DNA from: CAYLNK01 sp964384675
GTDB lineage: Bacteria; Acidobacteriota; Thermoanaerobaculia; UBA5066
DNA length: 19,526 nt
Reading direction: 5' to 3'
Assembly (NCBI GenBank): GCA_964384675.1
Contig: CAYLNK010000102.1
Location: forward strand, 1-19,526
The position numbers and the translations under genes are program-made. Shown one piece after another: positions 8,177-14,473 of the stretch (the stretch's first letter is position 1; each line of letters opens with the position of its first letter). The notes beneath the pieces were generated by a model. The model searched no databases, was not told where the DNA came from, and saw only the letters and a program-made list of their open reading frames with translations.

Positions 8177-8184
8177 AGTGTACA
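8177..8184 (-). promoter_or_regulatory. Putative vapBC -10 and possible operator
   Basis: On the minus strand TGTACACT occupies 8184-8177, with TACACT (four of six to TATAAT) ending six bases before the vapB ATG. The palindrome TGTACA (8179-8184) overlaps it and could be part of the VapB operator, since such antitoxins usually bind palindromes over their own -10. No convincing -35 is seen. The operator role is inference. Confidence 0.4.
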
Positions 8185-8198
8185 GGCGTCCATGCCTC

Positions 8199-8204
8199 TA
8201 TCCT
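8199..8204 (+). promoter_or_regulatory. Putative -10 element (TATCCT)
   Basis: TATCCT, four of six matches to TATAAT, eight bases before the ATG at 8213. It is in the 42-base gap between two divergent genes, where a promoter is required. No clear -35. Supports 8213 over the alternative in-frame ATG at 8192. Confidence 0.35.
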
Positions 8205-8212
8205 CCCCTCCG

Positions 8213-8650
8213 ATGCGCCCCGTCTCCCTCTCCCCCGGTCTCCGAAGGGCCTCCCGCGGCTTCCGCGGCTACCCAGCCGCCACCGTCGCTTTCTACGGTC
8301 CCGACGACGAGCGCGCCACCAAGGTGGCGGTCGGGATCATCCCGTCCGAGGGGGCCGAGCCGAGCGAGATGAAGCGATGGAGCACCTCGAGCGGCGACAT
8401 CCGCCGCGACCCGAACGTGGGCGACGCGATCAAGGCCTTCCTGAAGCGCTCCGGAGTCGTCAGTACGGTCCTCCACGAGCGGCTCCTCGGCTGCCCGCAC
8501 GAGGAGGGCGTCGACTACCCGGAGGGCGAGTCGTGCCCGGAGTGCCCGTTCTGGAAGGGACGGAACCGGTGGACCGGCGCGCCGACGGAGGAGGCGCCCC
8601 CGCCGAATGGCCCCCCCGACGAGCCCGAGCCCCCGGCCGGCGAGGGCTGA
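8213..8650 (+). CDS. Conserved hypothetical protein with Cys/His cluster
   Basis: A 145-residue protein. The core reads RGFRGYPAATVAFYGPDD, then ATKVAVGIIPSEGAE, a helical segment (DPNVGDAIKAFLKRSG) and LLGCPHEEGVDYPEG followed by SCPECPFWKGRNRWTG. Cys94, His96, Cys108 and Cys111 could bind zinc. I recall similar short bacterial proteins ending in the CPHEEG...CPxCPFW pattern, but know of no assigned function. The last ~20 residues are a Pro/Glu tail. The start is chosen at 8213 because conservation begins just after it and a -10-like hexamer ends eight bases before it; ATG 8192 would add seven residues. It is divergent from vapB and followed after 28 bases by the fourth B12 radical SAM gene, which has its own -10-like element. 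Confidence 0.8.
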   Translation: MRPVSLSPGLRRASRGFRGYPAATVAFYGPDDERATKVAVGIIPSEGAEPSEMKRWSTSSGDIRRDPNVGDAIKAFLKRSGVVSTVLHERLLGCPHEEGVDYPEGESCPECPFWKGRNRWTGAPTEEAPPPNGPPDEPEPPAGEG

Positions 8651-8666
8651 GACGCCGTCGCACCTC

Positions 8667-8672
8667 TATGAT
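8667..8672 (+). promoter_or_regulatory. Putative -10 element (TATGAT), leaderless
   Basis: TATGAT, five of six matches to TATAAT, exactly six bases before the ATG at 8679. Transcription starting at the normal distance would begin on the A of the start codon. No Shine-Dalgarno sequence intervenes. A weak CTGAGA at 8647-8652 is too close (14 bases) to be a standard -35. Confidence 0.45.
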
Positions 8673-8678
8673 CGGGCG

Positions 8679-10100
8679 ATGACCGCGCGGCGGAAGGTCG
8701 TCCTCTACAACCCGAAGGCGGTCTTCTACACGATGCCGCTCGGCCTCCTGGCCGTCGGATCGCACCTGGATCGCTCCCGTTACGACGTCGTCATCGTCGA
8801 CGGCCGGCTCGAGGACGACCCGGCGGGCGCCGTCGCCGCGCACCTTCCCGACGCGCTCTGCCTCGGGATCGGCGTCCTGACCGGGCGCCCGATCCGCGAC
8901 GCCGTGGAGGTGTCGCGCGCGGCCAAGGCGCTGCGGCCCGACCTGCCGGTCGTCTGGGGCGGCTGGCACCCGTCGCTCTTCGGGCGCGAGTGCCTGGAGG
9001 AGGCGAGCGTCGACGTCACCGTGCAGGGCCAGGGAGAGGAGACGCTCGCCGAACTCCTGGCGCGGCTCGAGTCGGGCACGCCCGTCACGTCGCTCGACGG
9101 CTGCGCGGGCCTCGCGTACCGGAGCAGGGCGGGCGAGGCGGTCCAGAACCCGGGCCGCACCTTCGCCAGCGTCGGCGGCTTCGCCACGCACGACTACGAC
9201 CTCCTCCCGGTCGAGCGCTTCTTCACGCTCAAGGGAAAGCGGCAGCTCGACTACATCGGCTCGCAAGGTTGTCACTTCCGCTGCGCGTTCTGCGCCGACC
9301 CGTACGTCTACGGCCGGAAGTGGGCGGGCCTCGAGCCGGCACGGATGGGCGAGGAGATCGAACGGCTCTGGAAGCGCCATCGCTTCGACGACGTGAACTT
9401 CCAGGACGAGACGTTCTTCACCTACCTCGACCGCGTCGGCGCCATCGCCGAGGAGTTCCAGCGCCGCAAGCTCCCGATCAGCTGGGCCGGGACGATGCGC
9501 GCCGACCAGGGAGACCGCCTCACCGACGAGGTGATGGCCGCGTGCAAGAGGTCGGGCCTGCGGCGCGTGATGATCGGGGTGGAGTCGGGCTCGCAGGAGA
9601 CGATGGACTGGATCCGGAAGGACATCCGGATCGAGCAGGTCTGGGCCTCGGCCGAGAAGTGCCTGCGGCACGGCGTGGCGGTCATCTTCCCGTTCATCGT
9701 CTGCTTCCCGGGCGAGAGCGACGAGAGCGTCGTGGCGAGCCTGGAGATGGCGCGGCGGCTCCGGGCGATGAGCCCGACGTTCCAGACGCCGATCTTCTAC
9801 TTCAAGCCGTACCCCGGCATCCCGCTCACCGAGGAGGCCGTACGGAACGGCTATCGGCCGCCGCAGACGCTCCAGGAATGGGCCGACTTCGACATCTACG
9901 ACGCCGACAGCCCGTGGGTGACGCCCGAGCGGCAGCGGCTGGTCGAGCGGCACAAGTTCTACCTGGGCGCCGCGTACGACGCCGCGCGGCCGCGGGCGCT
10001 CCGGCAGGTGGCGCGCTGGCGCACCCGGAAACGCTTCTACGGCTTCCCGGTCGAGAAGACGGTGAGCGAGCTCCTCCACCCGCCCCGGGCGGAGTCGTAG
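8679..10100 (+). CDS. B12-binding-domain radical SAM protein (fourth)
   Basis: A 473-residue enzyme. The N-terminal cobalamin-binding-type domain contains VVLYNPKAVFYTMPLGLLA, VVWGGWHPSLF and VQGQGEETLAELL, again with no DxHxxG. The radical SAM motif is C198-x3-C202-x2-C205 (GCHFRCAFC), followed by VNFQDETFFTYLD and GVESGSQETMDWI. The C-terminal ~120 residues are aromatic and basic and include FYFKPYPGIPLT. It resembles the 1862-3370 product more than the other two. The start at 8679 fits the family N-terminus and the -10 six bases upstream; the in-frame ATG at 8607 lies inside the preceding gene. An amidohydrolase gene follows in the same frame directly after the TAG. Confidence 0.9.
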   Translation: MTARRKVVLYNPKAVFYTMPLGLLAVGSHLDRSRYDVVIVDGRLEDDPAGAVAAHLPDALCLGIGVLTGRPIRDAVEVSRAAKALRPDLPVVWGGWHPSLFGRECLEEASVDVTVQGQGEETLAELLARLESGTPVTSLDGCAGLAYRSRAGEAVQNPGRTFASVGGFATHDYDLLPVERFFTLKGKRQLDYIGSQGCHFRCAFCADPYVYGRKWAGLEPARMGEEIERLWKRHRFDDVNFQDETFFTYLDRVGAIAEEFQRRKLPISWAGTMRADQGDRLTDEVMAACKRSGLRRVMIGVESGSQETMDWIRKDIRIEQVWASAEKCLRHGVAVIFPFIVCFPGESDESVVASLEMARRLRAMSPTFQTPIFYFKPYPGIPLTEEAVRNGYRPPQTLQEWADFDIYDADSPWVTPERQRLVERHKFYLGAAYDAARPRALRQVARWRTRKRFYGFPVEKTVSELLHPPRAES

Positions 10101-10103
10101 CCC

Positions 10104-11117
10104 CTGGCGCCGCTCCGGATCCGGGGAGCGACCCTCGTCACCGAGAAGAGGGTGGAGCGGCGGGACCTCCTGGTCGTCGACGGCCGGCTCGGGTTCGACG
10201 ACGGCAGCGACGGCGTCGACGGCCGCGAGGTCGAGACGCTCGACCTCACTGGCCACCTCGTCTTCCCCGGGCTCGTGAACGCGCACGACCATCTGCTGCT
10301 GAACGCTCTCTCGCCTCCCGAGCCGATCCCTGTGCAGGAGAGCCTCTACGCCTGGTCCGACGCGTTCCAGCCGTACTTCGCGGACCCCCGCTTCGTGGCG
10401 GCGAAGGCGTTGCCGGCGGAGCTGCGGGCGTGGCACGGCGGTTTCAAGAACCTCCTCGCCGGGACGACCGTCGTCGCGCACCACGACCCGTGGTGCGACG
10501 CCTTCGACGATCCTGACTTCCCGGTGCGCGTGCCACGCGACCACGGCTGGTGCCACTCGCTCCGCTACGCGGGCAGCTACGGGCCGGACGTGGGGACGAG
10601 CTTCCGCGCGACGCCGCCCGATCGGCCCTGGTTCATCCACCTGGCGGAGGGGACGGACGACGTCGCGGCCGGCGAGCTCTCGGCGCTCGCCGCGCTCTCT
10701 TGTCTCGACGCGCGGACCGTGATCGTGCACGGCGTCGGCCTGACGGAGCGCGACGTCGACCTCGTCGTCGCGCGCGGGGCGGCAGTAGTGTGGTGCCCGT
10801 CGAGCAACCTCACGACGCTGGGGAGGACGCTCGCGCCGGCGGTCGTCCGCCGTCTCTTCGACGCGGGGCGGCTCGCGCTCGGGACCGACTCGCGCTTCAC
10901 CGGGTCGCGCGACCTCATCGAGGAGCTGAAGGTCGCGCGGGCGTCGAGCGACCTCCTGCCGAGGGAGCTCCTAGCGCTGGTGACGACGCACGGCGCGGAC
11001 GTGCTGCGGTTGCCGGACGGCGGGACCGGCTTCTTCGCGATCGCGGACGGCGGCGGGGATCCGTACGAGGCCCTCCTGTCGGCCAGCCGGGAGTCGATCG
11101 TGGTCGCCCGGGCGTAG
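10104..11117 (+). CDS. Metal-dependent amidohydrolase (ATZ/TRZ-like)
   Basis: A TIM-barrel hydrolase of the chlorohydrolase/deaminase type. Metal and catalytic residues are all present: H61-x-H63 (VNAHDHL), His179 with Glu182 (IHLAEG), His209 (IVHGVGL) and Asp262 (LGTDSR). Relatives deaminate or dechlorinate heterocycles or hydrolyse amidine bonds; the substrate is unknown. No ATG fits the N-terminus. The first strand LRIRGATLV begins only if CTG 10104 is used, which has GGAG at 10091-10094, nine bases upstream. GTG 10152 would give 321 residues but removes that strand. At about 337 residues it is shorter than most relatives, and it ends abruptly (ESIVVARA) where the C-terminal composite domain should continue, so it may be truncated. 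It probably shares the mRNA of the preceding radical SAM gene. Confidence 0.8.
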   Translation: MAPLRIRGATLVTEKRVERRDLLVVDGRLGFDDGSDGVDGREVETLDLTGHLVFPGLVNAHDHLLLNALSPPEPIPVQESLYAWSDAFQPYFADPRFVAAKALPAELRAWHGGFKNLLAGTTVVAHHDPWCDAFDDPDFPVRVPRDHGWCHSLRYAGSYGPDVGTSFRATPPDRPWFIHLAEGTDDVAAGELSALAALSCLDARTVIVHGVGLTERDVDLVVARGAAVVWCPSSNLTTLGRTLAPAVVRRLFDAGRLALGTDSRFTGSRDLIEELKVARASSDLLPRELLALVTTHGADVLRLPDGGTGFFAIADGGGDPYEALLSASRESIVVARA

Positions 11118-11120
11118 ACT
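11115..11120 (+). promoter_or_regulatory. Putative -10 element (TAGACT), leaderless
   Basis: TAGACT overlaps the TAG stop of the amidohydrolase and is followed by seven bases and the ATG at 11128. The identical hexamer at the identical distance occurs before the gene at 14460 on the other strand. GGAG at 11124-11127 touches the ATG and is too close to act as a Shine-Dalgarno sequence. Confidence 0.4.
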
Positions 11121-11127
11121 TTCGGAG

Positions 11128-11700
11128 ATGGCGACGGATCTCTCGTCCTGCCCGGTGGTGTCGTTCAAGACGACGGCGGCCGACTTCCGCTCCTGGCCCG
11201 AGGACGGCAAGCGATACGAGCTCATCGACGGGGAGGCGTACGTCTGTCCCCGGCTCTCGCGCCGACATCAGGAGTGCGTGATTCAGCTCGGGTGCTGCCT
11301 GCTGAACTACCTGGACGACCATCCGATCGGAGAGGCGTACGTCGGCCCGTTCGACGTCGAGCTGGACGAGGAGAACGTCTTCCAACCGGACATCCTCCTC
11401 GTCCTGAATACCCATGCGGACCGGGTGCTCGACTCGCACGTCCTGGGCGCCCCGGATCTTGTCGTCGAGGTCCTCTCCCCGAGCACCACGGCGCGCGATC
11501 GAAAGCAGAAGTTCAAGCAGTACGACCTGCACGGCGTCGCCGAGGTCTGGTTCGCCGACACGACGGCCCAGACGCTCGAGGTGCATCGCCGGCGGGACGA
11601 CGGCCAGCTGGTCCTCGCCGAGACGCTCGGCCTCGACGGCACGGCCACGACGCCGCTCCTCCCCGGCCTGGCGATTCCTGTCAGCCGGCTCTTCCGGTAG
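11128..11700 (+). CDS. Uma2-family (DUF820) PD-(D/E)XK-fold protein
   Basis: A 190-residue protein of usual family length. Family features in order: RYELIDGEAYV at about 29-39, a helix with HQECVIQLGCCLLNYL, FQPDILLV (Asp88), GAPDLVVEVLSPST (Glu114), and Lys128 in DRKQKFKQYDLHGVAEVW. Asp, Glu and Lys in this spacing form the nuclease active site of the PD-(D/E)XK fold. Uma2 proteins are very common in cyanobacteria, Acidobacteriota and similar genomes, often in many copies; their role is unsettled (a link to mobile elements has been suggested). It has its own -10-like element and is followed after 3 bases by the end of a convergent gene. Confidence 0.88.
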   Translation: MATDLSSCPVVSFKTTAADFRSWPEDGKRYELIDGEAYVCPRLSRRHQECVIQLGCCLLNYLDDHPIGEAYVGPFDVELDEENVFQPDILLVLNTHADRVLDSHVLGAPDLVVEVLSPSTTARDRKQKFKQYDLHGVAEVWFADTTAQTLEVHRRRDDGQLVLAETLGLDGTATTPLLPGLAIPVSRLFR

Positions 11701-11703
11701 CCG

Positions 11704-13270
11704 TCACTCCTCGATCGTCATCGGCACGAACGACGCGTCCCCGGTTCCCTCGCCGGGCGAGGCGCCGTCGTTGATGACGCCGTAGACCGCGAAGGCGGCA
11801 TACGCCGAGGTGCTTTCGGAAGTCACGCGCACGTAGCCCTGCACGACACCGAAGCGCCCCAGGACCCCGTTGATTTGGGCCCAGCCCATGCCGGGGACTG
11901 GATCCAGGTCCAGCACCCCGGCCCGTGCCCCCGTTTCCCCATCGAAGACCTCCACCCGCAAAGAGAGCGCCTCCTTCCTGTTGAAGTCCAGGTTGGCGAC
12001 GCCCAGGTTCGAACGTACTCCATGATCCTGGCGGAGCCCGTGCACCCACGCGGCGCGACTGCTGTGCGCGAAGCGCTTCACCACCGGGACAAAGACACCG
12101 TAGCGACCCCGACCTCCGGGGGCGTCCGTCAAGACACGAGCGATTCCGAGGGTCGTCGCGTCGCCGCACGGCTGGCCTGGACAATAGGGACCGATTGCGA
12201 GCTGGCCCGCGTGTCGCTCCCCCGGCTCTAGGGTCCCAAAGAGTCGAAGCTCGTCGAAGACGTTGGGGAGCAGCAGCTGGCTCCCGACCGAGAACCGTCT
12301 GGTTGCAGCCACCGCCTGGCTCGGCGGTCCGGACAGCGACTCCCGATACGTGAACAGCGCCCCAGCCGATCCCGGGAGGTTCAGGTACGAAAGCTCGGTC
12401 CTGGTCGACACCGACTCCGTGACCACGGGGAGGACGCCCTCGTCCAGAAGGATGGGATCGAGCTCCGGGTCGAACAGGGCGGCCTTCCCTTCCACGTACG
12501 AACCGTCTCCCGTGGTGTTGTCGTTCACGACGGCGTACGCAACGAACTGCCCGCCTCCCGAAACGCGCTCCACACGCGCATACCCGTGTTCGTCCCCGAT
12601 CCGCCCGAGTGCGGAGTCGATCTGCGTCCAGCCCCCAGGTGGGATAGTGATGTCAGGGAGGACGGTGGCTTTCCCGTCCCTGCCCCGGTACAGCCCCACC
12701 CGGAGCGTCACCGAGGTCGTCTCGTCGGGGTTCGCGAGACCAATATTCGAGCGGTCCGCCCTGGTCTCCTGGAGCCCGATCAGGTAGTAGACCGGGTGCG
12801 ACTCACTCAAGTCGACAGCCCGATAGGCAACACCGGCCCGCCCGGAACCCGAAGGTGTCGTGGTGCGAGCGAGAGCTCCGGCAGCCCACCGGGAGCTGAG
12901 GCCGTCGAACCGCACGCGCAACGTGCCGCCCTGCGCGCCCGACTCCGGGATCGGGATCCCGTGCTCCCGCAGGTACGGGATCAGCGCGGGAATCACGCTC
13001 TGCCGCCCGGCGGGGAGCGCCACCTCGACCGTGCCGCTCCCCGCCGCCCCGATCGAGTCAATCGCCCGGTAGGTGAGGACCACGCACGCCGGCGTGCTCC
13101 CCGCGTTCGTCAGGGTCAGCTCCGTCGAGTACCACGCCCCGTTCCGCCCAGGCGCCTCGAGCACCACCGGAAGGAACAGGTTCAAGGCTGACCGGTGCGA
13201 CTTCCGCCCCCGCACCGATCGCCGGCCGCAGCAGCATCGCCAGCCCGGAAACGACCAGGAGTCTCCGCAT
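11704..13270 (-). CDS. Secreted repeat protein, signal peptide out of frame
   Basis: The body (GTG 13215 down to TGA 11704) has about 500 residues of beta-rich repeats and no signal peptide. A signal peptide (MRRLLVVSGLAMLLRPAIGAGA) begins at ATG 13270 in another frame, behind a strong GGAGGA site, and that frame alone stops at 13058. Joining ...AEVAPVS to LNLFLPVVLEAP between about 13189 and 13180 needs a single +1 shift, so one base appears inserted (or two lost). The body holds two similar halves of ~250 residues, each an A module (FLPVVLEAPGRNG; VLPVVTESVSTRT) plus a B module (DRSNIGLANPDET...GGWTQI; VRSNLGVANLDFN...GWAQI) ending near VVND/VIND. Such modules occur in secreted proteins of Acidobacteriota-like genomes; function unknown, a surface or extracellular role is inferred. 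It is the last gene of the minus-strand cluster. It may be inactive, or the shift may be an assembly error. Confidence 0.7.
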
Positions 13271-13277
13271 ACCGAAT

Positions 13278-13294
13278 CCTCCGCCCGTTGGAGG
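13278..13294 (-). promoter_or_regulatory. Shine-Dalgarno within a possible hairpin
   Basis: On the minus strand CCTCC (13294-13290), a seven-base loop, then GGAGG (13282-13278), seven bases before ATG 13270. GGAGG is the ribosome site that supports the start of the secreted protein. The upstream CCTCC could pair with it and lower initiation. A five-base stem is short and the regulation is speculative. Confidence 0.4.
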
Positions 13295-13314
13295 TGCTCC
13301 GACGACCGGTCAGC

Positions 13315-14460
13315 TCACGCGCCCGCCGGCTTCCCGATCAGCCCGCAGCACCGCTGACATGCCGGCAGGCTCCCCCCGTGCTCGGTGAGCGTCCGGCGGA
13401 ACGCCGCCAGCCGGCCCCCGTACCAGATCTCCTGCAGCGTCGACTCGCGCACGTTCCCGAGCGGCAGGTTGAAGCACCTCCCGTGCGCCGGGATCACGGT
13501 GCCGTCGGTCTTCACCATCACGAGGTGCCACGGGTCCGTGCAGCGCGTCCCGCCGACGGGCTCGAGCGGTCGCCGGTAGAACCGCTCCAGCGTGTCGACG
13601 TCGGTGGCGGCCGGGACGATCGAGAGCGGCGGGAAGCCGGGCCGCGACGCGGCGAACGCCCGGGCCCGGGCGAGCTCCTCCGACAGCGCCGCCGCGTCGA
13701 AGCGCGCCGGGTCCATCGACCCGAGGTTCGAGCGGACCACCCGGAGGCCGCCCTCGAACGTGCCGCCCACGACGCGCCCGTGCGCCTCGGCCATCCCGTC
13801 GGTGATGAAGTTCAGCTGGGAAACGTTGATCGCGCTCGCCCCGAGGGGCTCCACGGCGGCGAGGAACTCGACGATCGAGCGCTGGTTCTCCTCCACGATC
13901 GTGAACGAAAGCGTGACCCTCGGGTCACGTGTTCCGGTCCGCTCCTTCACCGCACGCAGCTGCGCGAGTCCGCGAGAGATGCGCGCGAAGCCGCCCGGCA
14001 CGCCGCGGATCCGGTCGTGGACGGCGGCCGGGCCGTCGATCGAGACGTTAAGCTCGTGGAGGCCGCTCTCCACGAGCCCCTCCGCCTGCCGCTCGAGCGG
14101 CAGGCCGTTCGTCGTGATCGCCGCGAGGAACCCGCGCGCGGTGATGGCGCGGCACATCTCCACGACGCGCGGGTGGATGAGAGGCTCGGTGAACGCCAGG
14201 GCGACGCGCGGCCGCGGCGCCAGCGCCTCCGCCTGGTCGAGGATCCGGTGCAGAAGCTCGAGGCTCATGTTCTGCGGCTTCTCGCCGATCAGGTTCGCCC
14301 AGAACGCCGTGGTCGGGTCGCCCAGCCCCACGTCGCACATGCGGCACTTCATGTTGCAGACGTTGTTGACGCCGAGGATCAGCCACTCCGGACCCGACGC
14401 CGCCGGCAGCAGGCGGCGCGCGAGGCGACCCGAGAGGTCGTGCTGGAGGCGGCTCCACAT
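13315..14460 (-). CDS. Radical SAM/SPASM domain protein
   Basis: A 381-residue protein. The [4Fe-4S] motif is C35-x3-C39-x2-C42 (NNVCNMKCRMCD). The usual GGEP is replaced by LAFTEPLIHP. A barrel follows with AITTNGLPL and LNVSIDGP. The C-terminus is a SPASM-type domain: Cys307, Cys329, Cys368, Cys371 and Cys372, with VKTDGTVIP and LPLGNVRESTLQEIW between them. Such proteins carry extra iron-sulfur clusters and modify peptides, sugars or alcohols. Here the neighbours are a membrane glycosyltransferase and an SGNH hydrolase upstream, so a glycan- or lipid-linked substrate is plausible (inference). ATG 14460 lies 10 bases after the glycosyltransferase stop with no Shine-Dalgarno sequence but with TAGACT seven bases before it, so it may be transcribed separately. 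Confidence 0.88.
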   Translation of the reverse strand: MWSRLQHDLSGRLARRLLPAASGPEWLILGVNNVCNMKCRMCDVGLGDPTTAFWANLIGEKPQNMSLELLHRILDQAEALAPRPRVALAFTEPLIHPRVVEMCRAITARGFLAAITTNGLPLERQAEGLVESGLHELNVSIDGPAAVHDRIRGVPGGFARISRGLAQLRAVKERTGTRDPRVTLSFTIVEENQRSIVEFLAAVEPLGASAINVSQLNFITDGMAEAHGRVVGGTFEGGLRVVRSNLGSMDPARFDAAALSEELARARAFAASRPGFPPLSIVPAATDVDTLERFYRRPLEPVGGTRCTDPWHLVMVKTDGTVIPAHGRCFNLPLGNVRESTLQEIWYGGRLAAFRRTLTEHGGSLPACQRCCGLIGKPAGA

Positions 14461-14467
14461 CGTGGGC

Positions 14468-14473
14468 AGTCTA
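14468..14473 (-). promoter_or_regulatory. Putative -10 element (TAGACT), leaderless
   Basis: On the minus strand TAGACT occupies 14473-14468 and overlaps the TAG stop of the glycosyltransferase. Seven bases separate it from ATG 14460. This is the same hexamer and spacing as before the Uma2 gene at 11128. No -35 recognised. Confidence 0.4.

Noticed and set aside
7886..8212. N-terminal extension of the small Cys/His protein
   Set aside because: It would be antisense to vapB, is not conserved-looking, and a -10 candidate lies just before 8213.
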